Below, in pieces: positions 1 to 8,047 of a stretch of 64,000 nucleotides of DNA. Position 1 is the first letter of the stretch, and each line of letters opens with the position of its first letter. The stretch lies in assembly GCA_965661055.1 (NCBI GenBank), contig CBFICS010000006.1:1-64000 (forward strand), written 5' to 3'. The notes beneath the pieces are model-generated. The model saw nothing but the letters and a program-made list of their open reading frames with translations. It was not told where the DNA came from and ran no database searches. The stretch is from CBFHSF01 sp965661055 (GTDB lineage: Bacteria; Bacteroidota; Bacteroidia; Flavobacteriales; Schleiferiaceae). Both the position numbers and the translations under genes were made by a program.

Positions 1-243
1 AAACTATCATCATCTGGAATTTTATTAAAAGTAGTTTCAGAGAAATTTCCAGAAAATTATGGGTATATTTTACTCAAGCCACAAATTAACAGTTCTGGAA
101 AAATAGGATACCAACTTACTTCTAGGTATTCATGGTCAAGATTAATCTGTGACAATAAAGGCAGCAATTGCTGGACGGCCATAGATGCCAAACATTTTTG
201 GAAAGGTGACTTTGAAGTTACTGATTGGATACTTCTTAATTAA
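1..243 (+). CDS. C-terminal fragment of an unknown protein
   Basis: The reading frame is open from the first base to a TAA at 241-243, giving the last 80 residues of a protein whose start lies outside the window. The visible part is rich in Ser, Lys, Tyr and Trp, has two cysteines near its middle (in CDNKGSNC) and no membrane segment. I do not recognise a family. The regular amino-acid composition and lack of stops make a real gene likely, but a chance open frame cannot be excluded from 80 codons. Confidence 0.5.
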   Translation, partial: KLSSSGILLKVVSEKFPENYGYILLKPQINSSGKIGYQLTSRYSWSRLICDNKGSNCWTAIDAKHFWKGDFEVTDWILLN

Positions 244-304
244 TTACGGTTAGGTTAGGTCTATTTTTTTTACGAAATTTCAGACCCCAACACAATCCGA
301 AAAT

Positions 305-937
305 ATGTCATACTTAAGAAGTAGAAACCCACGAGTTAAAAAATCAATAAGTTCCTATTTTATTGAATTTATTGTAGTGATAAGCGCCATTTTACTTTCC
401 GCTTACATTATTAATTCACAAATAGAACAGAAGGAAAAAGATAAGCAAGAATTGCTAATCACTAAAGAAAAGAATACCCTTAAACAAATAAACATAAGGC
501 TTAGCTCTATTTCAAACGAAACAGAAAAGGCTATCAACCAAATACAGGCCTATTTATCAATAAATCGGTACAAAAGCCCTCTAGACAGCTTAGGAATTCT
601 GTTAAAACCTTGTGTTTCTGCTCAGTTATTGACTCCAAACCTTGTTTCAAAAGAACTTTATAAGTCTCTTAAAAACGCAGAAATAAAAAGTGAACTTTTA
701 GCTCTTGAATATTTAATTAAACAAGATTCTAAGCTCATCAACGAAAGGGTTCTTCCTTATTCTGAATCACATTTTGATTTTTTAAAGTACCAGCAAAATC
801 CCAAGTTAAAAAGAATTGAATTTTACCCAAGCACCTTAGATGCGATGCTATCTAATTCATTGACATTTAAAAGGGAAATTCTTAGAAAAACTAAAGTTTT
901 ACAAGAAAATATTGAAAAGGCGCTTACTGAAGAGTAA
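305..937 (+). CDS. Single-pass membrane protein, DUF6090-like architecture
   Basis: The 210-residue product starts with a short basic segment, then one membrane helix at about residues 18-36, followed by a charged, helical region to the end. The layout (basic head, single helix ending near a QIE-rich coiled-coil start, soluble C-terminal half) resembles the Bacteroidota DUF6090 proteins, but the sequence is too different for me to assign that family firmly. It lies 60 bases after the preceding fragment and 38 before the antiporter gene, on the same strand. The function is unknown; the soluble part is predicted to lie on one face of the inner membrane. Confidence 0.65.
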   Translation: MSYLRSRNPRVKKSISSYFIEFIVVISAILLSAYIINSQIEQKEKDKQELLITKEKNTLKQINIRLSSISNETEKAINQIQAYLSINRYKSPLDSLGILLKPCVSAQLLTPNLVSKELYKSLKNAEIKSELLALEYLIKQDSKLINERVLPYSESHFDFLKYQQNPKLKRIEFYPSTLDAMLSNSLTFKREILRKTKVLQENIEKALTEE

Positions 938-975
938 TCCAAAAAAAACAATTGAGCTTTTTTGAAGTTTTATAG

Positions 976-2811
976 GTGGAGGATATTACAAATATTCTTA
1001 CATTAAAACCAAATAAACCTTCTATGATAGAGTTAGCTAGTATTCTAGTACTAAGTGTTTTTGCTCAGTGGCTTGCTTGGAAAATTAAAGTCCCAGCAAT
1101 TCTACCCCTAATACTAATAGGTCTTTTTTTAGGTCCCCTAAGTACTTTTTTCACCGAAGATGGTTCTAAAATTTTTAGTGGAGACTCCATTTTTTCAGGA
1201 GACTTTCTGTTTTCATTTGTAAGTATATCTGTAGGTGTTATTTTGTTTGAAGGAGGGTTGACCCTCAAGATTTCTGAGATCAGGTCGCAAGCCAATGTGG
1301 TAAGAAACATTCTTATTTTCGGTCCGATATTTACATTAATTGGCGGAGGATTTGCGGCCCACTACCTCATGGGGTTAGATTTTCAATATGCGTTTTTATT
1401 TGGAGCGTTAATTATTGTCTCTGGGCCCACCGTGGTTATGCCCATTCTGAAAAACGTCAAGCCCAACCTAAATATTAATACCATTTTAAAATGGGAAGGG
1501 ATTCTGATTGACCCTATTGGTGCTTTAGTAGCCCTATTGGTATATGAGTTTATTAACTCCGGAAAAGAAAGTGATGTCTATACCTTAGAGGCCTTTAAAG
1601 AGTTTTTTATTACCCTATCTGCTGGAGTTGTAATTGGCGCTCTAGGCGCTTTATTTCTACGTTGGTCTTTAAATAAAAATAGAATTCCTCCCTACCTAAA
1701 AAATGTATTTGCTCTAGGAATGGTGATTCTAGTTTTCACCTTTTCAGAATTGATACACCATGAAGCAGGATTAATGGCTGCAACCATCATGGGAATTGTA
1801 TTGGCAAATCTAAAAGTGAAAAACCTAAAGAGTATTCTAAGCTTTAAAGAGGACATTTCTATTATTTTAATTTCAATCCTATTTTTATTGCTCTCTTCAA
1901 GAATTGAAGTTGAGCAAATGAAAAACTTAGGCTGGTCTAGCATCGGTTTATTTGCCATTGTAGTGTTCTTAATTAGACCGTTAGTAGTGGCTTTTAGCAG
2001 TTATAAAAGCGGACTTAATTGGCGTGAAAAGTTTTTTATTAGCTGGATAGGCCCCAGGGGAATTGTTGCTGCTGCAGTAGCCTCTCTCTTTAGCTTACAA
2101 TTAATTGCAAAGGCCTCAAGCCCCAGTGAGTTGGTTCAAGCTGAATTAATACTACCATTAACTTTTTTGATCATCGTTGGTACGGTCATTATTCAAGGAG
2201 GAACTGCAAAACCTATTGCAAAATGGCTAGGAGTGGAAAGAGACATACCCAAGGGAGTTATTCTTGTGGGAGCCCATCCTGGAGCAAGAAGGCTCGCTCA
2301 GATCTTGAATCAATTTGGAGCCCCTACCCTCTTAATAGATACAAGCAAGTCAAATTGTTTGGATGCTGAAAAAGAAGGACTGAACGCAATTAATGAAAAT
2401 ATATTAAAAGACTCATTTATTGAAGATTTTGATTTTTCAGAGTACGGTAGGCTACTGTCCTTAACACCAAACCATGACATTAATTTAATTTCTTTAAGTC
2501 TTTTCAGAGAAGAGTTCAGTAATAATAGGGTTTGGAGGTTAATAAGTTCTAATGAGAGGAAGTTAAAAAACAATATTCCAGAAGAAAATGTAGCCTTCTT
2601 GGGGCAACTTGATTATGAATCATTGGTACATTTTGGCAGAGGTTCTATTGAATTAAAAAATGTTGAAGTAAAAACAACCCAAGAATTAAGCGAGTTAATA
2701 AAGCAAAAGTCAATTCCTTTATTCGTAATTGATTCTGACAAAGACATAAAAATAATAGACTCATCCACTAAGGTAGAAGAAGGGAACAACATTTTATATT
2801 TTATTCCATGA
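976..2811 (+). CDS. CPA1-type sodium(potassium)/proton antiporter with RCK domain
   Basis: The 611-residue protein has about 12 membrane helices up to roughly residue 415, with the antiporter signatures GVILFEGGLTL and a conserved SGPTVV segment followed by a GP-R-G-I-V helix (WIGPRGIVAAAVASL). A TrkA-N/RCK nucleotide-binding domain follows from about residue 430 (VILVGAHPGARRLAQIL). This is the NhaP/KefB-like layout for exchanging Na+ or K+ for protons at the inner membrane, with cytoplasmic gating. The longest frame begins with GTG at 976; an ATG at 1024 would remove 16 residues and is a real alternative. Its stop overlaps the ATG of the next, broken gene (ATGA). Confidence 0.88.
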   Translation: MEDITNILTLKPNKPSMIELASILVLSVFAQWLAWKIKVPAILPLILIGLFLGPLSTFFTEDGSKIFSGDSIFSGDFLFSFVSISVGVILFEGGLTLKISEIRSQANVVRNILIFGPIFTLIGGGFAAHYLMGLDFQYAFLFGALIIVSGPTVVMPILKNVKPNLNINTILKWEGILIDPIGALVALLVYEFINSGKESDVYTLEAFKEFFITLSAGVVIGALGALFLRWSLNKNRIPPYLKNVFALGMVILVFTFSELIHHEAGLMAATIMGIVLANLKVKNLKSILSFKEDISIILISILFLLLSSRIEVEQMKNLGWSSIGLFAIVVFLIRPLVVAFSSYKSGLNWREKFFISWIGPRGIVAAAVASLFSLQLIAKASSPSELVQAELILPLTFLIIVGTVIIQGGTAKPIAKWLGVERDIPKGVILVGAHPGARRLAQILNQFGAPTLLIDTSKSNCLDAEKEGLNAINENILKDSFIEDFDFSEYGRLLSLTPNHDINLISLSLFREEFSNNRVWRLISSNERKLKNNIPEENVAFLGQLDYESLVHFGRGSIELKNVEVKTTQELSELIKQKSIPLFVIDSDKDIKIIDSSTKVEEGNNILYFIP

Positions 2812-3251
2812 AAAAGCTAGCAATAATCCTTTGTTTTATTCCGTGGTTAGGTCATTCTCAGTCCGGGGAATCATTGACCTATGATAAGTTTCCAGACTAA
2901 CTAAAGTACGTTCTTTCAATTGCTTGTGATTGTGTTCAAAAAGAAGTTGTAGGCATACATCCTGTTGTCAAAAACTTTGTTTTATCAGTTAAGGTCTTAG
3001 AAGACAATGCTGAAGAACTATTATTAGAAGAAATCAATAGCTTACCCGAAAACGAAAGGGAAATTGCTCTAAATGATTTTGAAAACCTTGATGATAGCTT
3101 CAGCGATAATGTTGAAGAATGCATTGAAAGAAGAGTTTCTCAAGAATTGATGGACGAAATTGATGAAATGGATCCTGACTTTGATGATATTGAAGTAGTA
3201 AAATATTTTCAGGAAATAAATTGCCCTGGATATTTACTTCTTTTACTCTAA
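2808..3251 (+). pseudogene. Secreted acidic protein gene interrupted by an in-frame TAA
   Basis: An ATG at 2808, overlapping the antiporter stop as ATGA, opens a typical signal peptide (basic KK, hydrophobic core, cleavage near GHSQ). The frame reaches a TAA at 2898-2900 after 30 codons. The same frame then stays open for another 116 codons to a TAA at 3249-3251, and the downstream part reads like real protein: a CDC motif, strongly acidic helices, and a conserved-looking VEECIERR segment. There is no ATG in the downstream part until late, so it cannot easily be a separate gene. I read this as one gene of about 146 residues with a nonsense mutation; readthrough or a base-call error are alternatives. 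No family recognised. Confidence 0.6.
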
Positions 3252-3312
3252 ACTTTTTTTAATCTAATGGGTTATTAAGATGTAGTAGCATTATTGGATT
3301 AGGGTTTTTATT

Positions 3313-3356
3313 AAGCGGATATTAGCAGAGATGTTAATGTCCGCTTTCTTATTTTT
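3313..3356 (+). terminator. Rho-independent terminator candidate
   Basis: The arms AAGCGGA (3313-3319) and TCCGCTT (3340-3346) can pair around a 20-base loop and are followed by a T-rich tract to 3356. It follows the interrupted gene and lies just before the uracil-DNA glycosylase-like gene. The long loop lowers confidence. Confidence 0.5.
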
Positions 3357-3376
3357 ACCTTCTCAAAGATTACAGC

Positions 3377-4087
3377 ATGTTATCAGAAGAAATTCTATCA
3401 TATTACAAAAACCTGAGTCTAAGCATTAATTCATCGACCCTTTCGGTATTAAATCCTTATCATGATCAACCGATAGATATTGAAAATGCTTTGGTAGAAT
3501 TTTACCACAAATTCTATTCAGACACCAAAGAAAGAGGTTTAATTCTAGGAATAAATCCTGGAAGAAAAGGAGCGGGTGCAACTGGAATCCCATTTACGGA
3601 CAGCAAGAGGCTTGAGGAGTATTGCAAAATAAAAATTGGCGAACTACATACCCATGAGCCTTCATCAGTGTTTGTTTACAAAGTGATAGAGGAATACGGA
3701 GGTCCCGAAAAATTTTATTCAGACTTTTTCATAGGGGCAGTATCACCTTTGGGCTTTGTTCAAAAAAATGATTTAGGACATTGGGTCAACTTCAATTTTT
3801 ATGATAGGGCAAGTTTTGAAAAAAAAATCACCCCATTCATTCAAGAAAACTTGAAAAAACAGAAAGAACTCTGTCAAAATCCAAAAAAGGTGGTTCTGTT
3901 CGGTTCAGGAAAAAATTTAAAATCACTTCAAAGATTAAATGACCAAAATCAATTATTTGAAGAAATAATTCCCTTGGAACACCCAAGGTACATTATGCAG
4001 TATAAGGCTAAATCAATGGGGTTATTCATTGATAAATACCTTCTTGCCTTAGAAAAGGCAAAACCTAATTCACATTCCAAACTTTAA
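3377..4087 (+). CDS. SMUG2-like uracil-DNA glycosylase (DUF4918 family)
   Basis: The 236-residue product carries the uracil-DNA glycosylase fold signatures of the SMUG2/DUF4918 family: a GINPGRKGAG motif near residue 59 that forms the uracil-pocket loop, the GIPFTD segment after it, and the C-terminal EHPRYIMQY motif (about residue 201) equivalent to the DNA-minor-groove loop with its histidine. The expected role is removal of uracil or oxidised pyrimidines from DNA as the first step of base-excision repair in the cytoplasm. Its 3' end overlaps the convergent efflux-adaptor gene by 23 bases, so the two transcripts are antisense at their tails. Confidence 0.85.
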   Translation: MLSEEILSYYKNLSLSINSSTLSVLNPYHDQPIDIENALVEFYHKFYSDTKERGLILGINPGRKGAGATGIPFTDSKRLEEYCKIKIGELHTHEPSSVFVYKVIEEYGGPEKFYSDFFIGAVSPLGFVQKNDLGHWVNFNFYDRASFEKKITPFIQENLKKQKELCQNPKKVVLFGSGKNLKSLQRLNDQNQLFEEIIPLEHPRYIMQYKAKSMGLFIDKYLLALEKAKPNSHSKL

Positions 4088-5147
4088 TTTTGTCCTCTGC
4101 AGAAATTCCGTCAAGAACCTCGACAATAATTCCATCAGAAAGCCCAAGCTTCAAATCTCTCCTTTCATAGTTTTGAGGAGATACCTCGACCTCTACATAA
4201 GGTTGTCTGTCATCAAATTGAATAAGAGTCTCATTGAGAGCTAGCACAGAATCTCTAGAAGCCAAAACAATATCCGCATTAGCGCTATACCCCGCTCTAA
4301 TAAAAAAGTTTTCATCTAGCGTCACCTTAGCTCTAATCTGAAACTGAATAGCTCCATTCTGCTCGGTCCCTTTCGGGGAGATATACTCTAACTCAGCCTG
4401 AAACTGATGATTATCTATTGCCCCGATGGTAATAAAGAGGTCCATCCCTTCATGAAGCTTACCAACTTCTGATTCATCAATAAGCCCCTCAAAAATCATA
4501 TCGCCCATATTGGCAACGGTTGCCACAGTGGTACCATCGTTAAAATTATTTGACTCAATTACCTGATTTCCCACCTTAATAGGTACGTCGAGAATCATTC
4601 CGTTTACGGTTGACCTAACAATAGTCAGAGAGGTTTCACCAGATTTGGCAGTACCTTCTTTTACAATTTTTAAATTGTCTTGAGCGGTAGAAAGTTCTTG
4701 ACGAGAATTTTCATATCGCAGCCTTGCCGACTGGAATTCTGCAGATGAAATTACCTTTTGCTCGTATAACTTTTCTTGTCGGTTAAAATCTTGGGTTGCA
4801 TTCTCAAGATTAAGTTTAGCGATTTCAAGTCTATTTTCTGCATTATTAAGAGAAATCATATCAGGAATCACCTTGATCTTGGCTATTTGATCTCCAGCCT
4901 TTACACTCGCGCCTGCTTCCATATATAGAGCCTCAACAATCCCAGAAACCTGTGGTTTAATATCTACCTCTTCTCTCGGTTTTATAGCTCCCGTGGCAAC
5001 AGTTTTATTTAAAATATCACTATAAGAAGCCGTCTTAGTTTGGTAAACAATAGGCTCTTCTTGTGACTTATCATACAGGTAAAAAAACGTGTAACCAACG
5101 AGTAGAGACACCACCACCAGGGCAGAAATCAAAAGGACATTTTTCAT
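4065..5147 (-). CDS. HlyD/MacA-family periplasmic efflux adaptor
   Basis: The 360-residue protein starts with an N-terminal membrane anchor (about residues 4-25). It then has the first half of a lipoyl domain (VDIKPQVSGIVEALYMEAG), a coiled-coil hairpin at about residues 100-165, the second lipoyl half, and a beta-barrel domain. This is the periplasmic adaptor of RND or MacB-type tripartite pumps, linking an inner-membrane pump to an outer-membrane TolC channel. No pump or channel gene lies beside it in the window, so its partner is elsewhere. A TATTTTTG box at 5182-5189 precedes the start. Confidence 0.88.
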   Translation of the reverse strand: MKNVLLISALVVVSLLVGYTFFYLYDKSQEEPIVYQTKTASYSDILNKTVATGAIKPREEVDIKPQVSGIVEALYMEAGASVKAGDQIAKIKVIPDMISLNNAENRLEIAKLNLENATQDFNRQEKLYEQKVISSAEFQSARLRYENSRQELSTAQDNLKIVKEGTAKSGETSLTIVRSTVNGMILDVPIKVGNQVIESNNFNDGTTVATVANMGDMIFEGLIDESEVGKLHEGMDLFITIGAIDNHQFQAELEYISPKGTEQNGAIQFQIRAKVTLDENFFIRAGYSANADIVLASRDSVLALNETLIQFDDRQPYVEVEVSPQNYERRDLKLGLSDGIIVEVLDGISAEDKIKVWNVN

Positions 5148-5181
5148 GTGAATTGGAAAATTGTTTGAACAAGTAGCACAA

Positions 5182-5189
5182 CAAAAATA
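5182..5189 (-). promoter_or_regulatory. -7 box for the efflux adaptor gene
   Basis: The minus strand reads TATTTTTG, a full match to the Bacteroidota sigma-A -7 consensus TAnnTTTG, 35 bases before the ATG at 5147. A TTG that could serve as -33 lies only 14 bases further upstream, so the -33 element is weak. Confidence 0.5.
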
Positions 5190-5218
5190 GGTAATTTGGA
5201 GTACAATTATTACTCTAA

Positions 5219-6208
5219 TTACAACTTTAACCCTTCTTTGAGGTTTAAGACCTTATATGCCCAGAGATTTTTCAAAAACCCATATCCATATCCAAACAGC
5301 ATTGTGAAGCTGGTAATTATAGATAATAATCCCACTAAAACATTCTTATTTTGAAGGGTGCTATCTACAAAGATTCCGGTTGCATAAAGTAGGAATACAT
5401 ATAAAAAAGTTACTCCCCAAATGGGAAGAAAAACTAGAGTTAAAACGGAAAACAAAAAGGCAACTGTGAATGAAGAAGGAAACAGATGAGTCAATTTAAG
5501 CTCTTCCTTATGTCTGTTCCAGATATTGATACGAGCAGCACCAAAACGAAAGACCTGCTTAAAGAAAGATTTCAGTGTGTTTCTTCTCTTGTGATAAACA
5601 TAAATTTCAGGGATAAGACCTGTAGAAAAGCCTTGTTTAATAAGCCTTATGCTTAACTCAATATCTTCACCACACCTAAAAGTTGAGTACCCACCGACCG
5701 CTTCAAAAGCCGACCGCTTCATTCCCATATTAAATCCTCTGGGGTGAAATACGCCGACATGACTCTTTTTTCCTCTAATACCCCCAGTTGTAAAAAAAGA
5801 AGTCATTGAGTAGCTAATAGCTTTTTGAAGAATTGAAAAATCTTTGTGCGCAGCATCCGGCCCTCCAAAAACCTCTAAGTTTGTTTTTTGTAGTTGTACT
5901 TCTAATTTCTTCAAATAATCAGGAGGTATAATACAGTCAGAATCAAAAAAGATTATGTAATCTCCTTTGGCTATTTCTGCAGCTCTATTTCTCGCAGCTG
6001 AAACCGGAAGAAACTCTTCGTAAATTATTTCTAGGGGATAAACTGAATTATCTAAAAAGTCTTTTAAAACCGGACGAAGGGTATCACCTGGCGTACCATC
6101 GCCAAGAATGACTTCAAAATCTGAATAATCTTGTTCTAACAGACTTTCTAAAAATTCGGTAACCTCCTCAGGCCTACCAAAGGTGGGAGAAATAAGGGAA
6201 AATCTCAT
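5219..6208 (-). CDS. Family 2 glycosyltransferase with C-terminal membrane helices
   Basis: The 329-residue product has a GT-A domain beginning with SLISPTFGRPEEV, an acidic DSD metal-binding motif near residue 94 (IIFFDSDC), and a G-EDIELS acceptor-site motif near residue 180. Two to three hydrophobic helices follow from about residue 245. It should transfer a sugar from a nucleotide donor to a lipid or polysaccharide acceptor at the inner membrane. Its start lies 2 bases after the stop of the upstream glycosyltransferase gene, so the two and the DUF4199 gene form one operon. Acceptor and sugar cannot be read from the sequence. Confidence 0.88.
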   Translation of the reverse strand: MRFSLISPTFGRPEEVTEFLESLLEQDYSDFEVILGDGTPGDTLRPVLKDFLDNSVYPLEIIYEEFLPVSAARNRAAEIAKGDYIIFFDSDCIIPPDYLKKLEVQLQKTNLEVFGGPDAAHKDFSILQKAISYSMTSFFTTGGIRGKKSHVGVFHPRGFNMGMKRSAFEAVGGYSTFRCGEDIELSIRLIKQGFSTGLIPEIYVYHKRRNTLKSFFKQVFRFGAARINIWNRHKEELKLTHLFPSSFTVAFLFSVLTLVFLPIWGVTFLYVFLLYATGIFVDSTLQNKNVLVGLLSIITSFTMLFGYGYGFLKNLWAYKVLNLKEGLKL

Positions 6209-6210
6209 GA

Positions 6211-7164
6211 TTAGATATTTACTTCACCGTCTATGGTATAATTTGGTGTTTTACGGCTATTGCGAAGCAGAATCTCAGCAATAAATCCCGTCATAAACAA
6301 TTGGGTACCTAAAATAACAAGAACTAACATTAAGTAGAAAAAGGGGTCGTCAGTAACTAGACCTGGATTTTCACCCATACCCAGTAGGTACATTGTTCTT
6401 CCGCCGAGCCAGCCGAGCGTTAATATACCCAAGGTAAACATCAGAATACCTAAGGTACCAAAGAAGTGCATAGGGCGTTTACCAAATTTACCTACAAAGG
6501 CTAAAATCAATAAATCTAAAGGACCATTTACGAATCTATCTAAACCAAATTTTGTGGTTCCATACTTTCGTGCTTGGTGTTGAACTACTTTTTCACCAAT
6601 TTTTGTGTACCCTGCATTCTTAGCCAAAAAGGGAATATATCTATGCATTTCACCCAAAACCTCTATGTTGTGAACTACTTCACCTCGGTAAGCTTTGAGT
6701 CCACAATTAAAGTCGTGAAGCTTTATTTTAGAAATCTTTCTAGCTGCCCAATTAAAAAACTTAGTGGGTATAGTTTTGGTAATCGGGTCGTACCTCTTTT
6801 TTTTCCATCCAGACACCAGATCATAACCTTCGGTCATAATCATTTTATACAAATCGGGAATTTCATCTGGGCTATCTTGAAGGTCTGCATCCATGGTAAT
6901 AACCACATCACCATGTGTTTTCTTAAATCCTACATTTAAAGCAGCCGATTTACCTTGGTTCTTTCTGAACCTAATTCCTCTAACTTCAGGGTGCTTCTTT
7001 CCGAGTTCGGTTATGATTTCCCAAGATCTATCGGTTGAGCCATCATTCATAAAGACAACTTCATAAGAGAAGTTGTTTTCTTTCATCACTTTATCTATCC
7101 AAGAATACAACTCGGGCAGAGACTCCTCCTCATTCAATAAGGGAATTACAACTGATATATCCAT
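6211..7164 (-). CDS. DPM1/GtrB-type family 2 glycosyltransferase
   Basis: The 317-residue protein resembles polyprenyl-phosphate glycosyltransferases: the start SVVIPLLNEEESL, the metal motif MDADLQDSP near residue 92, the HDFNCGLKAY segment, and two C-terminal membrane helices (about 230-255 and 270-300). The family makes polyprenyl-phosphate-linked sugars such as dolichyl/undecaprenyl-phosphate mannose or glucose at the cytoplasmic face of the inner membrane. It is the middle gene of a three-gene operon, 3 bases after DUF4199 and 2 bases before another glycosyltransferase, suggesting successive steps in envelope glycan synthesis. Confidence 0.9.
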   Translation of the reverse strand: MDISVVIPLLNEEESLPELYSWIDKVMKENNFSYEVVFMNDGSTDRSWEIITELGKKHPEVRGIRFRKNQGKSAALNVGFKKTHGDVVITMDADLQDSPDEIPDLYKMIMTEGYDLVSGWKKKRYDPITKTIPTKFFNWAARKISKIKLHDFNCGLKAYRGEVVHNIEVLGEMHRYIPFLAKNAGYTKIGEKVVQHQARKYGTTKFGLDRFVNGPLDLLILAFVGKFGKRPMHFFGTLGILMFTLGILTLGWLGGRTMYLLGMGENPGLVTDDPFFYLMLVLVILGTQLFMTGFIAEILLRNSRKTPNYTIDGEVNI

Positions 7165-7167
7165 TAA

Positions 7168-7731
7168 TTAATTTTCTGTTTCTGTATCTAGAACTTCTTG
7201 CTCATCAAATATTAGAGGCTGCTTTTTTGTTACTGCCGCTACAATTAATCCTATTACCGCATACAATGCAAGGGCAAACATAAAACCTTGCAATTGAGAA
7301 CCAACACCAAATTGGTCGTTTTCTTCAATCTTTGTAATTGCCTTTTCTATTTCTGCTTCTGGAAGATTCCAGTCTTCCATCATTGAAATGGTTTTTTCAA
7401 TGGTTAGTTCTTTAATTTCACCAGCTGCTTGGGTATCTACTATACCGAATATTATAATATTCATTGCAGTGCTCGCTGCTAGTCCGATTAAGGCAGCTAC
7501 CATAAAAGCAGAAAACGAATCTTTAAATGAAATATATCCATCCATCTGTCTTTTTGAATAGATAGCTCCCAGAGTAAGTAATACAACATTGACTAACATT
7601 AATGTTAAACCCATCCAAGTATTTACGAATAACTCAGAATTAAACAGGTAGGCGATTAGTGTATACAACACTGAAATTGAGGCCGCTATACCTCCGAAAA
7701 AAATAGCATTCTTCTTTACAATAGGATTCAT
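7168..7731 (-). CDS. DUF4199 membrane protein
   Basis: The 187-residue protein has four predicted membrane helices (about 10-30, 38-58, 72-95, 148-168) and matches the Bacteroidota DUF4199 family pattern, including the GYISFKDSFSAF segment and an acidic stretch between helices three and four. The function is unknown. It is the first gene of the operon with the two glycosyltransferases, an arrangement common in Bacteroidota, which suggests a role in membrane glycan or lipid-linked sugar export. A strong promoter precedes it. Confidence 0.85.
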   Translation of the reverse strand: MNPIVKKNAIFFGGIAASISVLYTLIAYLFNSELFVNTWMGLTLMLVNVVLLTLGAIYSKRQMDGYISFKDSFSAFMVAALIGLAASTAMNIIIFGIVDTQAAGEIKELTIEKTISMMEDWNLPEAEIEKAITKIEENDQFGVGSQLQGFMFALALYAVIGLIVAAVTKKQPLIFDEQEVLDTETEN

Positions 7732-7757
7732 GGTTAACTGGAGTTAATTGTTAAAAG

Positions 7758-7786
7758 CAAATATAATTAAATACACCACAAACAAA
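7758..7786 (-). promoter_or_regulatory. Promoter of the DUF4199/glycosyltransferase operon
   Basis: On the minus strand TTTG (7783-7786) and TATATTTG (7758-7765) are separated by 17 bases, a good match to the Bacteroidota -33/-7 promoter. The -7 box ends 27 bases before the DUF4199 start. It is back to back with the SRP RNA promoter 14 bases away. Confidence 0.7.
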
Positions 7787-7799
7787 GGGTAAAAATGAT

Positions 7800-7829
7800 T
7801 TTGCCAAGTAAAAAACATTTGTACTTTTG
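7800..7829 (+). promoter_or_regulatory. Promoter of the SRP RNA gene
   Basis: TTTG at 7800-7803 and TACTTTTG at 7822-7829 are separated by 18 bases, a textbook Bacteroidota promoter. The RNA's first paired base is at 7835, about 6 bases after the -7 box, as expected for a transcription start there. Confidence 0.75.
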
Positions 7830-7834
7830 CGGTC

Positions 7835-7930
7835 GGGCAAGTCTCATACAACCAGCTCCTGGTGAACTCCCCCAGGGCGGGAACGCAGCAAGGGTATCCG
7901 GTTGAGCGGTGTGATATGAATAGCTTGCCC
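7835..7930 (+). ncRNA. ffs: Signal recognition particle RNA (small bacterial type, 4.5S-like)
   Basis: The ends GGGCAAG (7835-7841) and CTTGCCC (7924-7930) pair to form the closing stem. The apex holds the conserved domain IV: a GCG-GGAA-CGC capped helix followed by AGCA of the symmetric loop and AAGG, the site bound by the Ffh M domain. The RNA is about 96 nt, the size of small bacterial SRP RNA. A promoter precedes it and six T residues follow the last stem base (7931-7936), giving an intrinsic terminator from the closing stem itself. With Ffh and FtsY it targets membrane proteins to the translocon. A 79-codon open frame on the other strand is accidental. Confidence 0.93.
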
Positions 7931-8014
7931 TTTTTTATTTCCTTTAGGTAGACAATCAACTCCTTACTTCCATACAATTTCACTGATTTTATTTCTAGCT
8001 AAGGCTCTTTGCTA

Positions 8015-8022
8015 TATCTTTG
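8015..8022 (+). promoter_or_regulatory. -7 box for the fructose-6-phosphate aldolase gene
   Basis: TATCTTTG matches the TAnnTTTG consensus and lies 26 bases before the ATG at 8048. A TTTC at 7992-7995 is the best, weak, -33 candidate at 19 bases. A transcript starting here would exclude the upstream TTG (8009) as a start codon. Confidence 0.6.
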
Positions 8023-8047
8023 CAGCTCAAAACGAATTTTTATCATC

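Noticed and set aside
2898..2900. TAA reassignment as a sense codon
   Set aside because: Many well-conserved genes in the window end at TAA exactly where their families end, so TAA is a normal stop here.
7744..7983. 79-codon open frame on the minus strand
   Set aside because: It lies entirely over the SRP RNA gene and its promoter, and its translation resembles no protein.
8009..8047. Longer N-terminus for the aldolase from TTG at 8009
   Set aside because: The family starts at the ATG at 8048 and the -7 box at 8015-8022 lies within the extension.
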